From contig JAJPJA010000133.1 of the NCBI GenBank assembly GCA_021324455.1, forward strand, positions 1 to 40,305: DNA of 40,305 nucleotides. Direction: 5' to 3'. This document shows, in pieces, positions 1 to 7,320 of the stretch. Position 1 is the first letter of the stretch. Each line of letters begins with the position of its first letter. The notes under the pieces are model-generated. The model was not told where the DNA came from. It ran no database searches and worked only from the letters and a program-made list of their open reading frames with translations. The stretch comes from Pseudomonadota bacterium (GTDB taxonomy: Bacteria > Desulfobacterota > Binatia > Binatales > Binataceae). A program made the position numbers and the translations under genes.

Positions 1-2
1 CG

Positions 3-602
3 GAAAATTTCGGCTACATAATTCCCGCCTTTTTGGCGGAAACCGAACAACGCGCCCAGGAACTCGGCAAAGGCTACGCATTCGGCGCCGGCCAGACCGC
101 CTTCTCGCGGCCCGAGCATACGCTGCCCCCAGGCTACAACACCAAGGACGCGATTCGCAGGCTGGCACGCCAGCCCGGCGGCAGCTGGCTCGGCGTCAGC
201 GCCGACAAGCTGCGCAAACAACGCGAGGGGCTGGAACTGGCCGACCCCTATCAGGAAGCGCGCACAAAGGCGCTGGCGCAATACAAATCCTCGCAGGAAG
301 CCTATCGGCTCATCATCGGCACGCCCAAAACCGTGCTGCCCAAAATGAAGACGCTGCTCCAGGTGCTGCGTCCCGGCGTGCTGGTCGTATTCAACGTGCA
401 GGGGCCGGTCGGCAATCGGGATCGGATGACCAGCATGCGCCTGTTCGCGCAGGAAGTGATGCCGGAGTTGCGCGAGTATGCCAGGCAACTCGGCCTGGTC
501 GATCCGATCCAGCGTACCCCCGGATCGGTCAGCCTCGCCGCCGGTGCGGCGCGCGCGCCGGTGGCGGACCGCAGTCCGCTGGCGGCGCTCGGTTTGCAGT
601 AA
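3..602 (+). CDS. LLM-class flavin-dependent oxidoreductase, C-terminal part (5' end outside window)
   Basis: The reading frame is open from the window edge, so this is the 3' end of a longer gene; a TTG at 33 is internal. The visible 199 residues resemble the C-terminal third of bacterial luciferase-like monooxygenases (F420- or FMN-dependent TIM barrels): a GYxxPAF segment followed by an acidic helix, an AFGxGQ turn, a PPGY segment, and near the end a TPKTVLPKMK helix leading to LRPGVLVVFNVQGP and a final QEVMPELREYARQL helix. Family members usually oxidise small organic substrates with reduced flavin; the substrate cannot be deduced. A strong hairpin with a short T-tract lies 11 bases after the stop, so transcription probably ends there. 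Family assignment is good; the exact reaction is unknown. Confidence 0.82.
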   Translation, partial: ENFGYIIPAFLAETEQRAQELGKGYAFGAGQTAFSRPEHTLPPGYNTKDAIRRLARQPGGSWLGVSADKLRKQREGLELADPYQEARTKALAQYKSSQEAYRLIIGTPKTVLPKMKTLLQVLRPGVLVVFNVQGPVGNRDRMTSMRLFAQEVMPELREYARQLGLVDPIQRTPGSVSLAAGAARAPVADRSPLAALGLQ

Positions 603-612
603 GCGGTGGTGC

Positions 613-640
613 CCCGGGGACGTGGTGTCCCCGGGATTTT
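613..640 (+). terminator. Rho-independent terminator after the flavin monooxygenase
   Basis: A perfect 9-bp GC-rich stem (613-621 with 627-635) around a 5-base loop is followed by ATTTT (636-640). It sits between two convergent genes, so the stem could also stop the opposing transcript. Confidence 0.7.
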
Positions 641-652
641 CCCGCCCGCGGC

Positions 653-1108
653 TCATCCCCTGGGTGCATTGGGCGGGATGTTCTGCTCCCAGGTGATGTT
701 CAGCGTATAGTCGCGCACTTTCCAACCCGAGGGCGTGCGCACCAGATGATGCTCATAGTATCCGCCCATGTCCCAGGGCGGGCGGACGCCTTCGGATTCG
801 GCGATAAAATGGCGCGCCTGCATATAGACCAGCGTATGCGCTTGGTCGCCGTCCAGATCGATCTTATACAGGCTGAAGAAATGCTGCGTGACCGGAAAGC
901 GGCTCAGCGCACGCGTCACCTCCTGGCCGAATTGAGTATTGGCCACCGTACGTTTGCGGCCCTCGCCAAACGATCCGCCCCGGATCAAAACCGTAAGCTG
1001 ATCGGTAAACACCGACGCAAACATCGCCGCATCCCTGCGGTCGGCGCCGATTGCATAGCGATACACAACCTCGCCAATCTCGATACGGTCGCGCTCTGTG
1101 GTTTGCAA
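653..1108 (-). CDS. SnoaL/NTF2-like protein (aromatic-ring-hydroxylase beta-subunit-like fold)
   Basis: This 151-residue protein has the pattern of the SnoaL-like/NTF2 superfamily: an N-terminal helix (IGEVVYRYAIGADRRDAAMF), the FASVFTD segment typical of the cone-shaped pocket, and C-terminal strands ending in the GGYYEHHLVRTPSGWKVRDYTL pattern, broken here as a GGYYEHHLVRT strand then GWKVRDYTLN. Members act as small isomerases, hydrolases or dehydratase-like pocket proteins; which one cannot be told. The start is TTG at 1108, chosen because AAGGAGG lies six bases upstream on the minus strand, a near-perfect ribosome site. It is last in a minus-strand series after the P450 and a broken secreted-protein gene, so it may handle the P450 product, which is inference. 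Confidence 0.8.
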   Translation of the reverse strand: MQTTERDRIEIGEVVYRYAIGADRRDAAMFASVFTDQLTVLIRGGSFGEGRKRTVANTQFGQEVTRALSRFPVTQHFFSLYKIDLDGDQAHTLVYMQARHFIAESEGVRPPWDMGGYYEHHLVRTPSGWKVRDYTLNITWEQNIPPNAPRG

Positions 1109-1178
1109 ATTGCGCCTCCTTCGCCGCCGCGCGGCCGCTTCGGGTCACGGTCCGCCAGGCGGCGAAACTAATGATGCC

Positions 1179-1474
1179 TCAGTTGTCGCGCCAGAGCATC
1201 GCCGAAATCGCGCCCTCGTCCTGGAACACTTCGAGCACCTCGTTCAGCCCCTTCACCCTGACATCGTTTACCACCAGTTCGTAAATCAGATGCCTGGCGC
1301 GGCGCGTGTCGATATAGCCGCCGAACGCCTGACCTTTCAGCATCAGCCCCGAGGACGACCCCTGAAGACGGCCTGCACGGCGGGCGGGACCCCGGCCGTC
1401 CAGCCCGAACCGCCATCCCCGCCAACCAGCGCCAGCAGCAATACGAGCGCAAATTGAACGGACAATTTTCTCAA
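1179..1474 (-). pseudogene. Small secreted protein gene split by an apparent 1-base deletion
   Basis: Two minus-strand frames look like parts of one protein. From TTG at 1474 the first reads MRKLSVQFALVLLLALVGG, a clear signal peptide, runs on for about 43 residues and hits a stop near 1345. The second frame, open across the same place, ends at 1179-1181 and encodes a well-formed tail containing LKGQAFGGYIDTRRARHLIY, then VVNDVRVKGLNEVLEVFQDE and AISAMLWRDN. The frames are joined if one base is added to the CCCC run at 1359-1362 (GGGG in the mRNA). The joined product would be about 98 residues, exported, of unknown family. It lies between the P450 and the SnoaL-like gene on the same strand. 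A sequencing error is as likely as a real lesion. No good ribosome site precedes the TTG, so the start is uncertain. Confidence 0.5.
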
Positions 1475-1498
1475 GACTGGACCCGATTACTCTTCACG

Positions 1499-1555
1499 CC
1501 TGAGACCGGCGCCAAACTGAGGAAGGTTTTGAGCGGGCGCCGGCACCGTCTCAGG
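1499..1555 (-). terminator. Bulged hairpin at the end of the P450 gene
   Basis: CCTGAGAC plus CGGCGCC (1499-1513) pairs with GGCGCCG (1536-1542) and GTCTCAGG (1548-1555), leaving a 5-base bulge and a 22-base loop. It overlaps the P450 stop codon. No T-tract follows on the minus strand, so a terminator or attenuator role is tentative. Confidence 0.4.
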
Positions 1556-2786
1556 CGGCGGCGGCGCGCGCCGGCGTGAATTTCACCGGCATGTGCTTGA
1601 TGCCCGCCACGAAGTTGGATCGCAAGCGCTCGGGCTTGCCCGCCGGCTGCATGTCGGGCAGCCGCGTGAGCAGCTCGTCCAGCATGATGCGCAGCTCCAG
1701 GCGCGCCAGGTTCGCGCCGACGCAGAAATGCTCGCCGTGCGCAAACGCCAGATGGTCGTTGGGTTCGCGCGCGATATCGAATTTGAACGGATCGCGAAAG
1801 GCCTCGTCGTCGCGATTGGCCGATACGTTCCACACCACGACCTTGTCGCCCTTGCGGATTTTCCGGCCGCGCAGTTCCGTATCCGCGGTGGCGGTGCGCA
1901 TCAGATGCGTAATCGGCGAGGTCCAGCGCAGGAACTCCTCGACGGTGCTCCTGATCAGCGACCGATCGGATGCGACGCGCGCTTTCTGCTCCGGATCCTG
2001 CATCAGCTGCATCATGCCGCCCGACATCGCGTTGCGCGTGGTCTCCTGTCCGCCCAGGATGAGAAGCAGGCAGTTGGCGAGAATATCCATGTCGGACATC
2101 TTCTCGCCGTCCATCTCGCCATGCACCAGCGCGCTGACCAGGTCGTCGCCGGGATGTTTGCGCCGCTGAGCGATGAGTTTCATATAGTAGTTGTAAACCG
2201 CGACGCGCCCGCGCTCGGCCGTCTCACGCGCGTGTTCGCCCTCCTCGCGATACTCGGGGTCCTGGCTGCCGATCAGAAGATTGCCCCAATGGAACATGTC
2301 CTCCCAATCCTCGCGCGGCACTCCCATCATCTCGCAGATGACCGCCGTCGGCATCCGCGCCGCGATATCGGTCACGAAATCGCATTCGCCGCGCGGCGCG
2401 ACCTGATCGATGATCGATCCGACGATCGCGCGGATGTGCGGCTCGTGCGGCAGCACCTGCCGCGGCGTCAGACGCATGCTGACGAGGCGGCGCTGCCGGT
2501 TGTGAAGCGGCGGGTCGGCCGCGATCATGCTGGTGCCGTATTGATTCTCCTCAATGTCATGATTGGTGAGCGCCAGTCCGTGATGCGAGCTGAACAGCTC
2601 CGGCGCGCGATACACCGCAAGCGCGTCTTCGAACCGGGTCACCGACCAGAAACCGTAGGGATACTCCCGCGGCGTGTAGTGCACCGGGTCCTCGCGCCGC
2701 AGCACTGCGAACGCGTCGTGCGGAATGTCCTGCTGCTGAAAGTAGTCCAGATCCGTGAGAATCGGGTCGATCTCGGCAAGCTTCAT
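1551..2786 (-). CDS. Cytochrome P450
   Basis: A complete bacterial class-I type P450 of 411 residues, the usual length. Visible landmarks are the I-helix oxygen-binding stretch GGQETT (245-250), the K-helix ExxR (E284-R287), and the haem loop FAHGEHFCVG with the proximal thiolate Cys355 followed by ANLAR. It would hydroxylate a hydrophobic substrate (steroid-, terpene- or alkane-like) using electrons from a ferredoxin and reductase; neither is adjacent, although a ferredoxin gene lies at 22.7 kb. The ATG at 2786 is preferred over an upstream ATG at 2819 because AGGAG sits 7-8 bases before it and the longer form adds an unstructured tail. It resembles mycobacterial-type CYPs acting on sterols or fatty acids, but the substrate is not predictable from sequence. 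Confidence 0.95.
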   Translation of the reverse strand: MKLAEIDPILTDLDYFQQQDIPHDAFAVLRREDPVHYTPREYPYGFWSVTRFEDALAVYRAPELFSSHHGLALTNHDIEENQYGTSMIAADPPLHNRQRRLVSMRLTPRQVLPHEPHIRAIVGSIIDQVAPRGECDFVTDIAARMPTAVICEMMGVPREDWEDMFHWGNLLIGSQDPEYREEGEHARETAERGRVAVYNYYMKLIAQRRKHPGDDLVSALVHGEMDGEKMSDMDILANCLLLILGGQETTRNAMSGGMMQLMQDPEQKARVASDRSLIRSTVEEFLRWTSPITHLMRTATADTELRGRKIRKGDKVVVWNVSANRDDEAFRDPFKFDIAREPNDHLAFAHGEHFCVGANLARLELRIMLDELLTRLPDMQPAGKPERLRSNFVAGIKHMPVKFTPARAAAA

Positions 2787-2915
2787 CGGTTCGCTCCTGC
2801 CATAGATTACGGACGGCACTGAAAAGCTAGATCATTTCAGGGCAAAGGGCGAGCCGGCGCAAGGGTTTTCAGCGCCCGCCCCGTGCTATGCTGGGTTGGG
2901 TACAGAGAGAGCTCA

Positions 2916-3287
2916 GTGCACAACGACGCATCGATTGAACACGTCCAAAGCGAGAGCGGCGGCAGGCGAATCGAGCAGTGGCGCCGCGCCGGCAAGCTGC
3001 ATCGGATCGACGGGCCGGCCCACATCGAAAGCCGCGCCGACGGCAGCCGCAGCCTGGGATGGTACCGCGAAGGCAAGCTGTATCGCGTCGACGGCCCGGC
3101 GTGGATCGATCTTTATGCCGACGGCACCCGCAGCGAACGCTGGTACGTCGACGACCTACCGCATCGCGCCGACGGTCCGTCCAGTGTAATCGTGCGGCCC
3201 GACGGCTCGCGCGTCGAGGAATGGTGGATCTGGGGGCATCAGGTGAAGGATCGATGCTTCGTGCCGCCGTCCAAAGCTCCCGGCTGA
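2916..3287 (+). CDS. DGP-repeat (MORN-like) protein
   Basis: A small soluble protein of 123 residues made mostly of a 24-25-residue repeat. Three copies and a partial one are visible with the pattern W-x-x-x-G-K-L-H/Y-R-x-D-G-P-A followed by a second half ending A-D-G-S/T-R. The HRIDGPA, YRVDGPA and HRADGPS cores align directly. Such repeats resemble MORN-like beta-hairpin repeats of uncharacterised bacterial and viral proteins, which usually bind other proteins or lipids; no catalytic residues are seen. The GTG at 2916 is chosen because a purine-rich AGAGAGAG lies just upstream; an in-frame GTG at 2883 is possible but has none. It diverges from the P450, with about 130 bases between the two starts. 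Function unknown. Confidence 0.7.
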   Translation: MHNDASIEHVQSESGGRRIEQWRRAGKLHRIDGPAHIESRADGSRSLGWYREGKLYRVDGPAWIDLYADGTRSERWYVDDLPHRADGPSSVIVRPDGSRVEEWWIWGHQVKDRCFVPPSKAPG

Positions 3288-3415
3288 AACGCGTCGCGAG
3301 CCGTCCATTCCGATCCGGCACCCGGACAAATCTCCGCTCGCACTTGCCTGCGCGGTATGCAAATTTGCTATGACGAGTGGGCTGAATTGTCGCTGAAAAT
3401 CAGGAGGCAACGATC

Positions 3416-3739
3416 ATGGCATCCAGAAACGACCCGCGCGAAGCGCTGCGTTCGGTTACACCCAAACTCATGGAAGTCACCGAGAACGTTCTGTTCGGCG
3501 ACGTGTGGGAGCGTCCGGGGCTGTCCAAACGCGATCGCAGCCTGATTACCTGCGCCGTACTGACCGCCTTGTATCGTCCCGAGCAGCTGCATGGCCACGT
3601 TCAGCGCGCGCTCGCCAACGGCCTCACCAGGGAGGAAATCGGCGAGCTGATCACGCATGTCGCGTTCTACGCCGGATGGCCCAGCGCGGTGACCGCCGCG
3701 GGCGTGGCGCATAACGTGTTCGAGAATCAGAAGAAATAG
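3416..3739 (+). CDS. Carboxymuconolactone decarboxylase (CMD/AhpD-like) family protein
   Basis: A 107-residue all-helical protein with the CMD fold. Visible family features are the central LSKRDRSLITCAVLTAL helix, the EQLHGHVQRALANGLTREEI segment containing the conserved H-x-x-x-A-L-x-N-G motif, and the closing HVAFYAGWPSAV helix with the typical YAGWP signature. Members include PcaC, which decarboxylates gamma-carboxymuconolactone in the protocatechuate path, and AhpD-like peroxidases. This copy lacks a CxxC pair, which speaks against AhpD activity and for a PcaC-like role. AGGAGG lies eight bases upstream of the ATG, so the start is secure. A perfect 22-bp palindrome separates it from the next gene, an alpha/beta hydrolase on the same strand. 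Confidence 0.88.
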   Translation: MASRNDPREALRSVTPKLMEVTENVLFGDVWERPGLSKRDRSLITCAVLTALYRPEQLHGHVQRALANGLTREEIGELITHVAFYAGWPSAVTAAGVAHNVFENQKK

Positions 3740-3758
3740 CCGCGTGCGCCGGCCTCCG

Positions 3759-3780
3759 CGGCCGGACGCGCGTCCGGCCG
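3759..3780. terminator. 22-bp perfect palindrome between CMD and hydrolase genes
   Basis: The bases from 3759 to 3780 are fully self-complementary and all but two are G or C. It starts 19 bases after a stop codon, where a transcript could fold into a hairpin. There is no T-run, so termination would be weak; a dyad binding site is the alternative. Confidence 0.4.
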
Positions 3781-3821
3781 TGGATATAACCCGGATCATC
3801 GATTGATAAAGGAAAAAAACG

Positions 3822-4823
3822 ATGGCCGATTGGACCGCCGCTCTGGATGAAAACGGCAATCTGTGTCTGGGACCGCGGGTAATTCCGCCGCCCAACTCGA
3901 TCAGCGCGCAGGCGCGGAAATTCCTCGCCACGCCCAACCCGCTGCTGGCGTCGCAGGATCCGCCGGCGCACCAAAAGGAGGCCTGGCGCAAGCGCATCGC
4001 GCGCTTCAACGCGATGCTTGAGCCGATGGCCGAGCAGATGCTCCAGGCGGCGCCGGCACAGGTCGAGACCAAAACCATTGCCGGAGTCACGGTCCATGTC
4101 GGCACTCCCAACCAGATGCCCGAGCGCAATCGCGGACGCGCGCGCATCGATCTGCATGGCGGCGGGATGGTGCTGCTGGCGGGGAAGTTCGCGATGGCGG
4201 GGGCGGCGATGGCCGCGGCGCGCACCGGATGCGTCGCGTATTCGGTGGATTATCGCGTTCCGCCCGACCATCCTTACCCGGCCGCGCTGGACGACATCGT
4301 CGGCGTCTACCGCGAGTTGCTCAAAACCTACCGGCCGGGCGATCTGGTGATCTCCGGATCCTCGGGCGGCGGCAATCTGGCCGCGGCCGCCGCGCTCAAA
4401 ATCCGCGATCTGGGAATTGCGCTGCCCGCGGCACTGGTCCTGCTCACGCCCGAGGTCGATCTCACCGAATCGGGCGATACCTTTGAGACCAATCGCCATA
4501 TCGACGTGGTGCTGAAAAACGGCCTGCCGGAGATGATCAAACTCTACGCCGACGGCCACGATCTGAAGAACCCCTATCTATCGCCGCTGTTCGGCGACTT
4601 CAGCCGGGGCTATCCGCCGACCTTTATCCAGACCGGCACGCGCGACATCTTCCTGTCCAACAGCGTGCGGATGCATCGGGCGCTGCTGCGCGCCGGCATC
4701 GAAGTCGAGCTGCACGTGTGGGAAGCGATGCCGCACGGCGGCTTTGGCGGCACCACCCCCGAAGACGCCGAGGTCCAGGCGGAAGTCAAGCGCTTCATCG
4801 AAACACACTGGTCGAGAGCGTGA
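3822..4823 (+). CDS. Alpha/beta hydrolase, hormone-sensitive-lipase (fold-3) family
   Basis: A 333-residue esterase of the HSL/bHSL family. The oxyanion-hole motif HGGG is at 112-115, the nucleophile elbow G-S-S-G-G places the catalytic Ser at 181, Asp275 lies in the GTRDIF segment and His305 in MPHGGFGG, completing the triad. Such enzymes cleave short-chain esters, lactones or carbamates in the cytoplasm. There is no signal peptide. AAAGG lies upstream of the ATG. It follows the CMD-family gene by 82 bases, and the neighbouring P450, SDR and monooxygenase genes suggest a role in breaking down an oxidised or esterified organic compound; that context is inference. The C-terminus is close to the usual length, so the gene looks intact. 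Confidence 0.92.
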   Translation: MADWTAALDENGNLCLGPRVIPPPNSISAQARKFLATPNPLLASQDPPAHQKEAWRKRIARFNAMLEPMAEQMLQAAPAQVETKTIAGVTVHVGTPNQMPERNRGRARIDLHGGGMVLLAGKFAMAGAAMAAARTGCVAYSVDYRVPPDHPYPAALDDIVGVYRELLKTYRPGDLVISGSSGGGNLAAAAALKIRDLGIALPAALVLLTPEVDLTESGDTFETNRHIDVVLKNGLPEMIKLYADGHDLKNPYLSPLFGDFSRGYPPTFIQTGTRDIFLSNSVRMHRALLRAGIEVELHVWEAMPHGGFGGTTPEDAEVQAEVKRFIETHWSRA

Positions 4824-4883
4824 TTCCTCTCCCGCATCTCCTCTCCCACAATCTTCCGTGAGAGAGGGTCAGGGTGAGGGTGA
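4824..4883. repeat. Intergenic CTCTCCC...GAGAGGGTCAGGGTGAGGG element
   Basis: The bases after the hydrolase stop contain CTCTCCC motifs followed by GAGAGGGTCAGGGTGAGGG. This composition resembles a short element scattered between genes in many GC-rich genomes. Only one copy is in the window, so its repeated nature here is inferred from familiarity, not seen. Confidence 0.3.
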
Positions 4884-4914
4884 CTGATACGGTTGCCGCA
4901 GGGCACGCCATTTT

Positions 4915-4947
4915 TAACCCTGATCCGAAAGTTTCGGATCAGGGTTA
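4915..4947. terminator. Perfect 16-bp inverted repeat between convergent genes
   Basis: The arms at 4915-4930 and 4932-4947 are exact reverse complements with one central base. They lie between the converging hydrolase and SDR genes, the usual place for a bidirectional terminator. In RNA the centre (AAAGTTT) would form the loop. The arms are symmetric enough that a protein-binding dyad is also possible. Confidence 0.55.
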
Positions 4948-4984
4948 TTCAACAGCAAGCCTGAAGTTGAACTTCCGATCCGGC

Positions 4985-5917
4985 TCACAACTCCTTGGGC
5001 CCGAATTCCGGAATCAGAAATTCGTTCTTCAAGTCCCCAATCAGCCGCTGACGCGCGAAGTTGTCCAGCGCCTCCAGGCTCCATCCGCCCTCGCGCGACA
5101 GGCTGCGCGTCAGTTCCGGTTCCGACCACAATCCGATCTCGTCGCCGCCCACGTAAAACGTGCGGCCGTTTACGTTGGCCGCGGCGTCGGAGCACAGCCA
5201 TACCACCATCGTGGCGACCGCGGTCGGCCTGATCTCGCCGCCGATGTGTCCGCGCGCGCCCAGGAAATAACGCTGCAGCGCGTCGGCCAGCGGCTGCCAT
5301 CGATTGAACCGCTCGGCATATTCGGCGGTGCCCTCGGTCATCGCGCGCGGCCGGATGGCGTTGCAGCGCACGCCGAAGCGGCCCAGTTCGCGCGCCGCCG
5401 TGCGCGTAAGTCCGACGATTCCTTCCTTGGCCGCCGAGTAATTGCCCATCGCGGGATGCCCCAGGCCGGATTCGGAACCGGTATTGACGATCACGCCGCT
5501 GCGCTGACGCTTCATAACCGCGGCCGCAAAGCGCATCGTCGCGAAAGTACCCTTCAGATGCACCGCGATTACCTTGTCCCAGTCCTCTTCGGACAGACCT
5601 GAGATTTCGCCCGGCGCAATCACTCCGGCGTTGTTGACCAAAATATCGAGCCGCCCGTACTTCGCGACCGCGGCGCGGATCAGCCGCTCGGCGCCTTCCA
5701 TCGAGGCGACGCTGTCGGTGTTGGGTTGCGCTTCGCCGCCCGCCGCGCGGATCTGCTCGGCCACGTCCTGCGCGGTCTCCCGCGGATGGCGTCCAACGTC
5801 ATTCACCACGACCCTGGCGCCCTGCGCCGCCAGCAGCGCCGCTTCCTCGCGTCCGATCCCGCGCCCCGCACCGGTAACAATCGCGACCTTACCGGTCAGC
5901 CGTTGACTCTCCGCCAT
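4985..5917 (-). CDS. SDR-family NAD(P)-dependent oxidoreductase
   Basis: A 310-residue short-chain dehydrogenase/reductase, longer than the classical 250 because of a C-terminal extension of about 45 residues after the FYVGGDEIGLW segment. The cofactor loop TGAGRGIG is at 15-22, NNAG at 95-98, and the catalytic group is Ser148 or Ser150 with Tyr160 and Lys164 (YSAAK). It interconverts a hydroxyl and a ketone, probably with NAD since an acidic residue follows beta-2 (VVVND). The ATG at 5917 is chosen over a longer frame because AAGGAG lies nine bases upstream; the extension to 6043 has no SDR character. Proteins of this subgroup often occur with amidohydrolases and acyl-CoA enzymes in uncultured soil bacteria. 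The substrate is unknown. Confidence 0.92.
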   Translation of the reverse strand: MAESQRLTGKVAIVTGAGRGIGREEAALLAAQGARVVVNDVGRHPRETAQDVAEQIRAAGGEAQPNTDSVASMEGAERLIRAAVAKYGRLDILVNNAGVIAPGEISGLSEEDWDKVIAVHLKGTFATMRFAAAVMKRQRSGVIVNTGSESGLGHPAMGNYSAAKEGIVGLTRTAARELGRFGVRCNAIRPRAMTEGTAEYAERFNRWQPLADALQRYFLGARGHIGGEIRPTAVATMVVWLCSDAAANVNGRTFYVGGDEIGLWSEPELTRSLSREGGWSLEALDNFARQRLIGDLKNEFLIPEFGPKEL

Positions 5918-6633
5918 GATGCATTTTCTCCTTTGCGGCGGATTGCAATAAAGCCGCTGTGGTTTCGATCGCGGCAATATCGCGCCCTGCCCACCGGGCG
6001 CAAGCGCCGCTACGGTTGGACGGCGGTGACAACCGTTGTCCATCCAGCGGCATGTTTAAGGGAAGGAAAAAAAATCAAATTGAAAGGAAAACTGCTCACT
6101 CGCTCAATTCGCCGCGGCGCATGGATTCGGGCGAAACCTGGAGACGGCAGCCGCCCCGGGATGACCCGGTGTTTGGGCCGCGCCCGGACAATTGCCGCGC
6201 GTCTGCTGGTGGAGATGGGCGGCGGCGCGACCTGTCCAGCCGATCCGCACAGCGCGTCCGGGGACAATAGAGATCTCCGATCAGGAGCGCTGCGTGCGTT
6301 TGGTTCAGCCGCTCGCGCGTCGACTCGCCACTGCTCCGTCGCGTACTGGGATGCCTGCTCGGCGGCGCGATGGCCTATTGCGGTCGAATTCCATTCCTAG
6401 CAAGCAATCAAGGCGCGCTTATGGATCCGCCGCTTCTGTGTGCTGGACGTCTTGCTTTGGGTTTGGTACGGGCGGTGCGAATGTCGGGCGGTGTGGCCTA
6501 TTTGAGCGCTATCCGGGAAGACATGAAACGCACGGCTTGACCCAAGCTTGTTTCTTATGCTGATCAAATACCATATACCTGGCGCTTAGTTGGGCTGATT
6601 TGAGGAACTTAGCGCCCAAGACGGCGAAAGCGA
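5918..6633. other. 716-base region without a recognisable gene
   Basis: Short open frames exist on both strands, but none has a ribosome site, convincing codon use or a recognisable motif. Positions 6060-6100 are A-rich and interrupt the GC-rich sequence. The last 100 bases are AT-richer and probably carry the promoter of the operon starting at 6634: TTGACC at 6537-6542, TTGTTT at 6548-6553 and an AT-rich CATATACC at 6572-6579 are candidate elements, with no perfectly spaced pair. The region could be the relic of a decayed gene or the border of an inserted segment. Confidence 0.5.
6581..6616 (+). promoter_or_regulatory. Inverted repeat in the leader of the membrane operon
   Basis: GGCGCTTAG at 6581-6589 pairs with CTTAGCGCC at 6608-6616 with one central mismatch and an 18-base loop. 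It lies 18 bases before the first start codon of the operon and just after the AT-rich promoter-like stretch, which fits an operator or a leader hairpin. Confidence 0.4.
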
Positions 6634-7320
6634 ATGGGGGATCTATTCAGAACTTTGTTCCGCGCGGTCGCCCGCGTTCTGAAGAAGCTGTTTGGCAGTT
6701 CCGCTGCTGAAGAGCCGGTCCAATACTATCCGCAGCCGGAGGCTATCCCACCACCAGACCCAAAGCTCGCCATGACACCGGCCGTAGTCGTGCGAGTCGA
6801 AGCGACATTTGCGGAAACCGAGCTGAGAGATCTTGCCGCGCAACTCAGGTTGGAGGAAGTCGGGCAGGAAAACGGCCGCAAGAATCAACCGCCTTCCGAC
6901 AACACCGCGCCCGATCCGGTCGAGCGGCAACTCGTCGCTTTAATCCAGCATCGCATGAGTAGGATTCGGGCCGAATATGAAAAGGCGGCCTATTCGTTGG
7001 AGACCGCGGGACTAAAGGCCGAGGTCGATGCCTGCCGCAGCCGCATCCACGACATGACCGAGGAGGCGTTGATCGGCCTTCGTGCGCAGGCGCGCGCCAG
7101 CCGCGACGAGGTATTTCTCCGGCTGCAGGCGGCGCGCATGTGCAGACAAGAAATGGAGACTTTCCGCAAGCAAAACGGGCTGGAGCGGAACGCCCAGCCA
7201 ATACGGTCGCACGCCGCGCGGGTCTTCGTACTCGGCGTGCTGGTCATCATTGAAGGCGTATTCAACGGTTCCCTGTTCCAGCGGGGGCTGTGGGGCGGTT
7301 TGCGCAGGGCTTCGCGATAG
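6634..7320 (+). CDS. Coiled-coil membrane protein, N-terminal half (gene split by frameshift)
   Basis: First gene of the operon. The frame gives 228 residues: an amphipathic N-terminus (FRTLFRAVARVLKKLF), a Pro-rich linker (28-45), a helical coiled-coil stretch (about 95-185) ending in FRKQNGLERNAQP, and a transmembrane helix at about 195-215 (VFVLGVLVIIEGVFNGSLF). It stops shortly after entering a second hydrophobic turn. The continuation of the topology is found in the overlapping frame from 7290, so this is the first half of one protein of about 510 residues broken at a G-run between 7283 and 7295. The E-x-x-x-N-G pattern in the helix resembles uncharacterised bacterial membrane proteins found beside VWA-like proteins. 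No enzyme motif is seen. The ribosome site before the ATG is weak. Confidence 0.65.
   Translation: MGDLFRTLFRAVARVLKKLFGSSAAEEPVQYYPQPEAIPPPDPKLAMTPAVVVRVEATFAETELRDLAAQLRLEEVGQENGRKNQPPSDNTAPDPVERQLVALIQHRMSRIRAEYEKAAYSLETAGLKAEVDACRSRIHDMTEEALIGLRAQARASRDEVFLRLQAARMCRQEMETFRKQNGLERNAQPIRSHAARVFVLGVLVIIEGVFNGSLFQRGLWGGLRRASR

Noticed and set aside
1593..2822. 409-codon plus-strand frame across the P450 gene
   Set aside because: It is an antisense shadow: the minus strand encodes an intact P450 with all motifs, and the plus product is His/Arg-rich with no family pattern.
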